Source of the DNA: DATAUK01 sp036268295
GTDB taxonomy: Bacteria; Actinomycetota; Actinomycetes; JAFAQI01
Assembly (NCBI GenBank): GCA_036268295.1
Contig: DATAUK010000014.1
Coordinates: forward strand, 1-64,000
Length of the DNA stretch: 64,000 bases
Direction of reading: 5' to 3'
Part shown: positions 44,980 through 51,922 of the stretch, in pieces
How positions within the stretch are numbered: the first letter of the stretch is position 1
Layout of the letters: each line of letters starts with the position of its first letter
Program-made: the position numbers and the translations under genes
Notes under the pieces: model-generated
What the model saw: only the letters and a program-made list of their open reading frames with translations
Databases searched by the model: none
Told to the model about the DNA's origin: nothing

Positions 44980-45330
44980 GTGCCTGACACCGATTGCCTG
45001 TTCTGCAAGATCGTGGTGGGGGAGATCCCGGCCGACGTTGTCGCCGAGTCCGCCAGCGCGATCGCGTTTCGCGACCTGACACCGCAGGCGCCGACCCACG
45101 TGCTGGTGATTCCGCGCGACCATTACGCGAACATTGCCGAGGTTGCGGCGACCAGTGATGTCGACGTCGCGGAGTTGTTCCGACTCGCCGCCGAGGTCGC
45201 CGAGTCTGAGGGAGTGGCGGTCAGCGGCTATCGCATGGTTGCCAACACCAACGCCGACGCGCACCAGACCGTCTTCCATGCCCATGTCCATGTGCTGGGC
45301 GGGCGTCCGATGGGGTGGCCGCCCGGATAA
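44980..45330 (+). CDS. hinT: HIT-family nucleotide hydrolase
   Basis: 116 residues with the N-terminal DCLFCKIVVGEIPADVV and the histidine triad TVFHAHVHVLGG near the C-terminus. HinT-type proteins hydrolyse purine nucleoside phosphoramidates. Located before phoH as in many actinobacteria. Its last two codons (Pro-Gly) and stop lie in the first copy of a 15-bp tandem triplication. Confidence 0.9.
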   Translation: MPDTDCLFCKIVVGEIPADVVAESASAIAFRDLTPQAPTHVLVIPRDHYANIAEVAATSDVDVAELFRLAAEVAESEGVAVSGYRMVANTNADAHQTVFHAHVHVLGGRPMGWPPG

Positions 45331-45365
45331 CCCCTGCCCGGATAACCCCTGCCCGGATAACCCCT
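45321..45365. repeat. Three perfect tandem 15-bp repeats at the hinT stop codon
   Basis: GCCCGGATAACCCCT occurs at 45321-45335, 45336-45350 and 45351-45365 without mismatch. The first copy encodes the last Pro-Gly and TAA of hinT; each later copy repeats the in-frame stop. Unit length divisible by three and perfect identity suggest recent slippage. Confidence 0.9.
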
Positions 45366-45389
45366 GGCCGGAATCGTCGTCGCGCGCAT

Positions 45390-45400
45390 TAGCATTGAGC
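45390..45400 (+). promoter_or_regulatory. Possible leaderless phoH promoter
   Basis: TAGCAT (45390-45395) is followed by GTG 45401 after 5 nt, or by ATG 45407 after 11 nt. Confidence 0.35.
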
Positions 45401-47518
45401 GTGACCATGGCAGACGGGACCGCGACGACGTCGACGCTGATTGTCGTGCCCGCTACGCAGAGCATGGTGGCGTTGCTCGGCTCGAGCGACGAGTTGCTCC
45501 GGCTCATCGAGCGATCTTTCAGCTGCGACATCCATGTGCGCGGCAACGAGATCACGCTGGCCGGTGACCCGATCGAGGTCGCGGTCGCGGCGCGGCTGTT
45601 CGCCGAGTTGTTGACCCTGCTCGAGCGCGGCGAATTCCTGACGCCTGACGCCGTACAACGGTCGATCAAGATGTTGCGCGAGTCCTCCGACCAGCGCCCG
45701 GCTGATGTCCTCAGTCTCAACATCGTCTCCAGCCGCGGCCGCACGATCCGCCCGAAGACGTTGAACCAGAAGCGCTACGTCGACGCCATCGACGCCCACA
45801 CGATCATCTTCGGGATCGGTCCGGCCGGCACCGGCAAGACCTATCTCGCGATGGCGAAGGCGGTCCAGGCGCTGCAGTCCAAGCAGGTCAACCGGATCAT
45901 CCTGACCCGACCGGCGGTGGAAGCCGGCGAGCGGCTCGGCTTCCTGCCAGGAACCTTGAACGAGAAGATCGATCCCTATCTCCGGCCGCTCTATGACGCG
46001 CTGCACGACATGGTCGATCCGGAGTCGATCCCGCGGCTGATGGCGGCCGGAGTGATCGAGGTTGCCCCGCTCGCGTACATGCGTGGCCGCGCGATGCCGA
46101 TCGATATGCCGGTCCTCACACCGACCGGATATCTGCCGATCGGCCAACTGCAGGTCGGCGATCTCGTCGTTGGATCCAGCGGCCTGCCGACACCAGTGAT
46201 CGGGGTGTATCCGCAGGGATGCAAGGAGGTCTTTCGGGTCAAGACGCAAGATGGTGCGTCGGTCCTCGCCTGTGGTGATCACTTGTGGCAGGTCAGCACA
46301 CGTCACGATCACAACGACGGCGAGGTCGGCCGGGTGGTTCGCACTCGCGACATGATCGGTCGGCTCCGCCACGGTCACGATCGCAACTTCGAGCTTCCGC
46401 TCGTCAATCCGGTCGAGTTCGAGCCGCGAGAGATCCCGCTCGATCCCTACGCGCTAGGGCTTTTGCTCGGCGACGGCTGCATAACGTCGTCGTCGACGCC
46501 GAGCTTTAGCAGTCGCGACCCCGAGCTTGCCGAGGCGCTCGAGGCAGCCATGCCAGGCACCGAGGTTCGGCTGAGAGGCCGCGGCATCGACTACTCGATC
46601 CGCAGCCTCGAACCGCGGACGGGAAATGTTCGAACCACGCACCCTGTGACCGCCGCCAGACGCGCGCTCGGTCTGGCCCGGACACGATCGGCGACCAAGT
46701 CCGTTCCGCAGGACTACTTGTTCAACAGCGCTCACGTCCGGCTCGCGGTGTTGCAAGGTCTCCTCGACACCGACGGTGGCCCGGTGACCCAGCAGGATCG
46801 AAGCTGCGGTGTCCAATACACGACCTGCTCAGAGCAGCTTCGCGATGATGTGGTCTTCCTGGTCCAATCCCTCGGCGGTGTCGCGTATCCGCGGCTCCGT
46901 CCGGCTGTCGGACGCAAGCCCGGTGGCACCCGGGAGCGTCCTGCCTTCCATCCTCCCGACGCTCACGTGCTGGACATTCGGCTGCCGACCGGCCTGCCGC
47001 CGTTCCGGCTGCGTCGAAAACTCGACCGCTACGACACCGTTGGCGGCGGTCGTCCGACGCGAATGATCGACGAGATCACGCCGGCGGGTGAAGCCGAATG
47101 CGTGTGCATTGCGGTCGCTGCCGCCGACTCGCTCTATGTGACCCGCGATTTCATCGTCACCCACAACACCTTGAACGATTCGTTCATTGTGCTCGACGAG
47201 GCGCAGAACACCAGTGCCGAACAGATGAAAATGTTCCTCACCCGACTCGGTTTCGGCTCCAAGATGGTCGTCACCGGCGACGTCACGCAGGTAGATCTGC
47301 CGGCCGGCACTCGTAGCGGTCTGCGGATCGTGCAGGGCATTCTCGAGGGCATCAACGACGTGATGTTCTGCCGGCTGACATCGCAGGACGTCGTGCGACA
47401 CAAGCTGGTCAGCGACATCGTCGACGCCTACGCGAAGTTCGACGCCGAGACTGCGTCAGCCGAGTCCACGACGCGTGGCCAGCAGGGCCCGCGTCGCCAG
47501 TCGCGCACCGGTCACTGA
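45401..47518 (+). CDS. phoH: PhoH family ATPase precursor interrupted by an intein
   Basis: A 705-residue precursor. The host PhoH is about 346 residues after removal of the insert: N-extein 1-230 with the Walker A motif GPAGTGKTYLAMAKAVQAL and TRPAVEAGERLGFLPG; C-extein of 116 residues with Walker B SFIVLDEAQNTSAEQMKMF and VTGDVTQVDLP. PhoH proteins are RNA-helicase-like ATPases linked to ribosome and RNA maturation with YbeY, encoded 36 bp downstream. The intein splits YMRGR from TLNDSF, just before Walker B, so activity requires splicing. GTG 45401 (or ATG 45407) is the start. Confidence 0.93.
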   Translation: MTMADGTATTSTLIVVPATQSMVALLGSSDELLRLIERSFSCDIHVRGNEITLAGDPIEVAVAARLFAELLTLLERGEFLTPDAVQRSIKMLRESSDQRPADVLSLNIVSSRGRTIRPKTLNQKRYVDAIDAHTIIFGIGPAGTGKTYLAMAKAVQALQSKQVNRIILTRPAVEAGERLGFLPGTLNEKIDPYLRPLYDALHDMVDPESIPRLMAAGVIEVAPLAYMRGRAMPIDMPVLTPTGYLPIGQLQVGDLVVGSSGLPTPVIGVYPQGCKEVFRVKTQDGASVLACGDHLWQVSTRHDHNDGEVGRVVRTRDMIGRLRHGHDRNFELPLVNPVEFEPREIPLDPYALGLLLGDGCITSSSTPSFSSRDPELAEALEAAMPGTEVRLRGRGIDYSIRSLEPRTGNVRTTHPVTAARRALGLARTRSATKSVPQDYLFNSAHVRLAVLQGLLDTDGGPVTQQDRSCGVQYTTCSEQLRDDVVFLVQSLGGVAYPRLRPAVGRKPGGTRERPAFHPPDAHVLDIRLPTGLPPFRLRRKLDRYDTVGGGRPTRMIDEITPAGEAECVCIAVAAADSLYVTRDFIVTHNTLNDSFIVLDEAQNTSAEQMKMFLTRLGFGSKMVVTGDVTQVDLPAGTRSGLRIVQGILEGINDVMFCRLTSQDVVRHKLVSDIVDAYAKFDAETASAESTTRGQQGPRRQSRTGH
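46091..47167 (+). mobile_element. 359-residue PhoH intein, class 3-like, with LAGLIDADG endonuclease
   Basis: The insert begins with Ala (AMPIDMPVLTPTGYLPIGQL) rather than Cys/Ser and ends with FIVTHN, followed by Thr. It has the class 3 signature: Trp66 in CGDHLWQV (block B), Cys339 in CVCIAV (block F) and extein +1 Thr. A homing endonuclease of the LAGLIDADG type is present between the splicing blocks: ALGLLLGDG at 121-129 and VLQGLLDTDGG at 220-230, both keeping acidic residues. The frame is open throughout, so splicing and homing may both be active. Confidence 0.88.
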
Positions 47519-47554
47519 CCGGCGATCCCGCGCCTTCACCATGAGTAGCCGGCC

Positions 47555-48022
47555 ATGAGTATCGAGATCGCCAACGAGTCAGGCTCGAGCGTCGACGTTC
47601 AGGACCTCGAGCGATTGGCGCGCTACGTCCTCGACGAGCTCGGTGTGCACCCGCTCGTCGAGCTCGCTATCCGCCTCGTTGATGTCGGGTCGATGACCGC
47701 GTTGCACGTCCACTTCATGGACGAGCCGGGTCCGACGGATGTGCTCGCGTTCCCGATGGATGAGCTGCATGACCAACGCGATGACGTTGAGAGCCCGGAT
47801 GCGCCACCGACCCTGCTCGGTGACGTCGTACTGTGCCCGGTGGTGGCGGCCGAGCAGGCCGAGCAGGCGGGTCATTCAACCGAAGCCGAGTTGCACCTGC
47901 TGTGCACCCACGGCATCCTGCACCTGCTCGGATATGACCACGGTGATGCGGCCGAGGAGCGCGAGATGTTCGGCGAACAGGCCCGGCTGCTGGCGGGCTG
48001 GGCGGAGAAGAATCGGTCGTGA
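47555..48022 (+). CDS. ybeY: Endoribonuclease YbeY
   Basis: 155 residues with the zinc motif THGILHLLGYDHGD and the conserved MDEPGPTDVLAFPMDE. YbeY is a metal-dependent RNase needed for 16S rRNA 3' maturation and ribosome quality control. Follows phoH in the conserved order; its stop overlaps the start of the next gene. Confidence 0.95.
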   Translation: MSIEIANESGSSVDVQDLERLARYVLDELGVHPLVELAIRLVDVGSMTALHVHFMDEPGPTDVLAFPMDELHDQRDDVESPDAPPTLLGDVVLCPVVAAEQAEQAGHSTEAELHLLCTHGILHLLGYDHGDAAEEREMFGEQARLLAGWAEKNRS

Positions 48023-49311
48023 CCGCAGCCGAGGTATGGGCGCTGGTTCTGGCGGCCGCGCTCGTCGGCGTCTCGGCGCTGCTCGGTGCGAGTGAGACGG
48101 CGCTGGCGCACGTCTCGAGACTGCGGGTCGAGGAGCTCGTCCGCGAGAAGCGTCGCGGCGCCGGCCGGCTCGCGAAGGTGGTCGGCGATGCGGCGCAGCA
48201 GCTCAACGTCGTCCTGCTGGCACGCACCGTTGCCGAGATGCTTGCCACGACCCTGGTGGCGGTGGTGTGTGAGCGGCGGCTGCCCGCGTCGTGGGAGGCG
48301 GTCCTCATCGCCGGCGTCGGGATGGCGCTGGTTCACTACGTCGTCGTCGGAGTCGGCGCGCGGACCCTCGGGCGGCGCCACCCCGACCGGGTCGCGTTAG
48401 CCACGGCCGGTCTGGTGCTGTGGCTCAGCCGCGTCTTGGGACCGCTGCCACGGGTCCTGATCGGCCTCGGAAGCGCGCTCATCCCCGGCCACGTCGCCCG
48501 CGATGCCGGCTTCACCTCCGAGGCCGAGCTGCGTGATCTCGTCGACCTGGCTGAGGAGCGGAAGGTTATCGAGAGCGGCGAGCGCGAGATGATCCACTCG
48601 GTTTTCGAGCTAGGTGAGACGCTCGCTCGCGAGGTCATGGTCCCGCGCACCGACATGGTCTGGATCGAGCAAGGGAAGTCGGTTCGCCAAGCCCTCTCGC
48701 TGGCGTTGCGCAGCGGGTTCTCCCGGATCCCGGTGATCGGCGCCAACGAGGACGACGTTGTTGGCGTCGCCTACATCAAGGACCTGGCACGAACCGCGTA
48801 CGACGCCGACGGTCAGTCCAGCGAACGAGTCACCGAGGTGATGCGCCCGGCGTACTTCATCCCGGAGTCGAAGCCGGTCGATGAGCTGCTGCGCGACATG
48901 CAGGCCAAGCAGGTTCACGTCGCGATCGTCATCGATGAGTACGGCGGCACCGCTGGTCTCGTGACCATTGAGGACATCCTTGAGGAGATCGTTGGGGAGA
49001 TCGCCGACGAGTACGACCGCGAGGATCCGCGGGTCGAGCGGCTCGCCGACGGCCGGGTCCGCGTCAACGTCCGGCTGCCGGTCGACGACATCGAGGAGAT
49101 GTTCGACGTGGAGTTCGACCTCGAGGACGTCGAGACAGTCGGCGGTCTGCTCGCTGCCGAGCTGGGGCGGGTGCCGATCCCGGGTGCGTCAGTTACGGCG
49201 CAGGGGCTGACGTTTTTCGCCGAGGGTGCGAAGGGGCGCCGCAAGCAGGTCGGAACCGTGCTGATCACGCGCGCCGGCGCCGACACTGCATCAACCGCCG
49301 ACTCGTCGTAG
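48019..49311 (+). CDS. CNNM/CorC-type transporter (hemolysin family, CBS domains)
   Basis: 430 residues. An N-terminal CNNM/DUF21 membrane domain (about 1-150, GVSALLGASETALAHVSRLR) is followed by a CBS pair (about 190-330; VMVPRTDMVWI, QVHVAIVIDEYGGTAGLVTI) and a CorC/HlyC C-terminal domain (ETVGGLLAAELGRVPIPG). The family is linked to Mg2+/Co2+ efflux. The GTG start overlaps the ybeY stop (GTGA). Conserved place between ybeY and era. Confidence 0.9.
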   Translation: MTAAEVWALVLAAALVGVSALLGASETALAHVSRLRVEELVREKRRGAGRLAKVVGDAAQQLNVVLLARTVAEMLATTLVAVVCERRLPASWEAVLIAGVGMALVHYVVVGVGARTLGRRHPDRVALATAGLVLWLSRVLGPLPRVLIGLGSALIPGHVARDAGFTSEAELRDLVDLAEERKVIESGEREMIHSVFELGETLAREVMVPRTDMVWIEQGKSVRQALSLALRSGFSRIPVIGANEDDVVGVAYIKDLARTAYDADGQSSERVTEVMRPAYFIPESKPVDELLRDMQAKQVHVAIVIDEYGGTAGLVTIEDILEEIVGEIADEYDREDPRVERLADGRVRVNVRLPVDDIEEMFDVEFDLEDVETVGGLLAAELGRVPIPGASVTAQGLTFFAEGAKGRRKQVGTVLITRAGADTASTADSS

Positions 49312-49439
49312 CCGTTCGTCGAAGAGCCGTAGATCGCCGCGGATCCCGGCGCCAGTGTTCTCTATGCGCTGAATCATGGCGTCGGACTTTGCTTCCATCG
49401 CGTCGCCCACGGCCGCGCGCTCTGGACGGTGTCAATGTC

Positions 49440-50177
49440 ATGCTGCCGCACGTGGATAGTGGGGTTCCGGCAATCGCGCCACCGCTGGCCGGCCGCGCGC
49501 TGTTCGATCAACGCTGGACCGATCTCGCCTTTCTCCACTGGCCGGTCGATCCCGAGCTTGTCGCGCCGTTCATGCCGGCCGGCGTGGACCCGGACGTCGT
49601 CGACGGTGTGACCTACGTCGGGCTGATCCCGTTCCATATGCGAGGCGCCGGTCCCGGTCGCGATCATCCGACGCGCTATCTGGGCGACTTCCTCGAAACC
49701 AACGTCCGGCTCTACAGCGTTGACGCGGCCGGTAACCACGGCGTTGTCTTCCGAAGCCTCGAGGCGAGCCGCCTGATGACGGTGCTGGCGGCGCGCTGGG
49801 GCTACCGGCTGCCCTACGTCTGGTCGCAGATGACGGTGCGTCGAGACCACGACATCTGGACCTGGTCGAGCCGACGACGCTGGCCCAACCGCGGGCTGAT
49901 GACCCACATTGCGATCCGGGTCGGCCCGCCCGTCGAGACACCGACCGCGCTCGATGTCTGGCTGACCGCTCGCTGGGGTTTGCATCATCGCGCCGCCGGG
50001 CGGACTGTGTGGACACCGAACGAGCATGAGGCTTGGCCGTTGCAGGAAGCGGAGCTGCTCGCGCTCTCCGATCAGTTGGTGGGTGCCGCCGGGCTGGCGG
50101 TCAGTGGCCTGCCGTCGGTGCCGGTGCGGTTCTCGACCGGCGTGCACACGGTCTTCGGCTGGCCGCGCAGGATCTAG
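49440..50177 (+). CDS. DUF2071 (YqjF-like) protein
   Basis: 245 residues, with FDQRWTDLAFLHWPVDPELV near the start, YLGDFLETNVRLYSVDAAGN and GVVFRSLEASRLMTVLAARW in the middle and FSTGVHTVFGWPRRI at the end, as in DUF2071/YqjF proteins. No biochemical function is known. Start ATG 49440 is chosen by family length; the upstream region has no clear promoter. It is inserted in the conserved corC-era segment. Confidence 0.78.
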   Translation: MLPHVDSGVPAIAPPLAGRALFDQRWTDLAFLHWPVDPELVAPFMPAGVDPDVVDGVTYVGLIPFHMRGAGPGRDHPTRYLGDFLETNVRLYSVDAAGNHGVVFRSLEASRLMTVLAARWGYRLPYVWSQMTVRRDHDIWTWSSRRRWPNRGLMTHIAIRVGPPVETPTALDVWLTARWGLHHRAAGRTVWTPNEHEAWPLQEAELLALSDQLVGAAGLAVSGLPSVPVRFSTGVHTVFGWPRRI

Positions 50178-50181
50178 TCCG

Positions 50182-50194
50182 TAACCTGTCCACT
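50182..50194 (+). promoter_or_regulatory. Leaderless promoter of the cytidine-deaminase-like gene
   Basis: TAACCT (50182-50187), seven nt, then GTG 50195, with no Shine-Dalgarno sequence. Confidence 0.45.
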
Positions 50195-50482
50195 GTGGAT
50201 CCCGAAGACGAGAAGCTCGTGACATTGGCGCGCTCGGCACGCGCCCGCACCGGCGGTGCCGAAGGTGCTGCCGTCAGAGACGAGATCGGCCGCACCTACG
50301 TCGCCGCAACCGTTTCGCTGCCTTCGTTGTCGCTGACCGCCTTGCAAGCGGCGGTTGCGGCCGCGGCGTCGAGTGGTGCGACCGCGCTCGAGGCGGCCGT
50401 CGTCGTCACGACCGAGGACGAGGTCGACCAGGCTGCGCTCGACGGGCTGGGTACGCCGACTGTTCACGTGGTCGCGTCATGA
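50195..50482 (+). CDS. Degenerate cytidine-deaminase-like protein
   Basis: 95 residues resembling the short cytidine-deaminase-like proteins found next to era in actinobacteria (DEKLVTLARSARARTGGAEG, TYVAATVSLPSLSLTALQAA). The zinc motifs of real cytidine deaminase are missing: no HAE/CAE and no PCxxC, and the protein has no cysteine at all. It therefore cannot be a normal deaminase; a structural or regulatory role is possible. Its end overlaps the GNAT start. Confidence 0.7.
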   Translation: MDPEDEKLVTLARSARARTGGAEGAAVRDEIGRTYVAATVSLPSLSLTALQAAVAAAASSGATALEAAVVVTTEDEVDQAALDGLGTPTVHVVAS

Positions 50483-50991
50483 CCGGCCTGCGACGGGTTG
50501 AGGTCGGCGATATCGAGCTGCTCGAGAGTCAGGACCGTGACTCGGATGTCGCTGGCGAGCAGTCGTGGTTCGGCTTCAAGGATCCCGGCCGGGTGCGGCG
50601 CAGGATCGAGGCCGGCGAGACCTTGACCGCGGATCGCGGTGTACTCGCAGTCATCAACGATGACGGCGAGGTAGTTGGCGACCTGTCGTGGCTGAAGGTG
50701 TTCAACGGCCCGCCGCCCAACGGTGACTGCTGGAACATGGGGATCTGGATTGTCCCTGATCACCGCGGCGAGGGTCACGGCAGCGCGGCGCAACGACTCG
50801 GTGCGGCGTACCTGTTCGAGCACACCACTTTTGAGCGGGTCGAAGCATCGACCGAGACCGACAACGTTGCCGAGCAGCGGGCGCTTGAGCGCGCCGGTTT
50901 CACCCGCGAAGGAGTGCTGCGCCGTGCCTGCTTCCGCAGCGGTGCCTGGCGGGACATGGTCGTGTTCAGCAAGCTGCGCGGCGAGCCGTGA
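50479..50991 (+). CDS. GNAT-family N-acetyltransferase
   Basis: 170 residues of the RimJ/RimL-like GNAT type. The acetyl-CoA binding loop is WIVPDHRGEGHGSAAQRLGA, followed by VEASTETDNVAEQRALERAG and FTREGVLRRACFRSGAWRD. It overlaps the preceding gene by 4 bp (ATGA). The acceptor, a protein N-terminus or a small molecule, is unknown. Confidence 0.85.
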   Translation: MTGLRRVEVGDIELLESQDRDSDVAGEQSWFGFKDPGRVRRRIEAGETLTADRGVLAVINDDGEVVGDLSWLKVFNGPPPNGDCWNMGIWIVPDHRGEGHGSAAQRLGAAYLFEHTTFERVEASTETDNVAEQRALERAGFTREGVLRRACFRSGAWRDMVVFSKLRGEP

Positions 50992-51013
50992 CCGCGCCGT
51001 CCGTGATAGCGCG

Positions 51014-51907
51014 GTGACGTTCCACTCCGGCTTTGCCTGCCTGCTCGGCCGGCCCAACACCGGGAAGTCGACGCTGACCAACGCCCTGGTCGGCACCAAG
51101 GTCGCGATCATGAGTGATCGGCCGCAGACCACCCGCCACGCGATCCGCGGGATCGTCCATCGGCCGGACGCCCAACTGGTGCTCGTCGACACCCCGGGCT
51201 TCCATCGTCCCCGGACCTTGTTGGGGCAGCGGCTCAATGATCTCGTGCTGAGCACCATCAGCGAAGTCGATGTCGTCGTGCTCTGTGTGCCGGCAGATCA
51301 GAAGGTTGGCCCGGGCGACCGGTTCATCGCCGAGCAGCTGGCCCGGGTCGCAGCCACTACGCCAGTAGTCGCCGTTGTGACGAAGACCGATCTGACCAGC
51401 CGTGACGTGGTTGGCGAGCGGCTGCTCGAAGTCAGTCGGCTCGGCGACTGGGCCGAGCTGGTGCCGGTCAGCGCCGTCGATGGTTACCAGGTCGAGCTGC
51501 TCAAGGACCTGCTGCTCGATCGGCTGCCCGAGGGTCCGCCGCTGTATCCGGACGGCGATCTCACCGACTCACCCGAGCAGCAGATGGCTGCCGAGCTGAT
51601 CCGGGAGGCGGCGCTGAAGGGCGTGCGCGACGAGCTGCCGCACTCGATCGCGGTCGTCGTCGAGGAGATGGTTGCGCGCGCGGGTCGTGAGGATCTGCTG
51701 GACATCAGCGCGGTGATGTACGTCGAACGCGACAGCCAGAAGGGCATTGTGATCGGTGTCGGCGGCCAGCGGCTGCGCGAGGTCGGCACCAACGCCCGTA
51801 AGCAGATCGAGGCACTGCTCGGCAGCCGGGTCTATCTGGACCTGCGGGTCAAGGTCGCCAAGGACTGGCAACGCGACCCGAAACAGCTGCGAAAGCTGGG
51901 CTTCTAG
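51014..51907 (+). CDS. era: GTPase Era
   Basis: 297 residues. G1 is LLGRPNTGKSTLTNALVG, G2 the QTTRHAIRGI region, G3 DTPGFHRPR and G4 TKTD (a variant of NKxD). The C-terminal KH domain contains VMYVERDSQKGIVIGVGGQR then LREVGTNARKQIEALLG. Era binds 16S rRNA and helps 30S assembly. GTG start. Convergent with the sedolisin gene 15 bp away. Confidence 0.95.
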   Translation: MTFHSGFACLLGRPNTGKSTLTNALVGTKVAIMSDRPQTTRHAIRGIVHRPDAQLVLVDTPGFHRPRTLLGQRLNDLVLSTISEVDVVVLCVPADQKVGPGDRFIAEQLARVAATTPVVAVVTKTDLTSRDVVGERLLEVSRLGDWAELVPVSAVDGYQVELLKDLLLDRLPEGPPLYPDGDLTDSPEQQMAAELIREAALKGVRDELPHSIAVVVEEMVARAGREDLLDISAVMYVERDSQKGIVIGVGGQRLREVGTNARKQIEALLGSRVYLDLRVKVAKDWQRDPKQLRKLGF

Positions 51908-51922
51908 GCCCGATACAAGTTT

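Noticed and set aside
45321..45365. Possible CRISPR-like repeat array
   Set aside because: The three 15-bp units are directly adjacent with no spacers; no cas genes are present.
50479..51014. Era start further upstream (frame open from 50723)
   Set aside because: The upstream part lies inside the GNAT gene in another frame; the conserved Era N-terminus FHSGFACLLGRPNTGKS begins right after GTG 51014.
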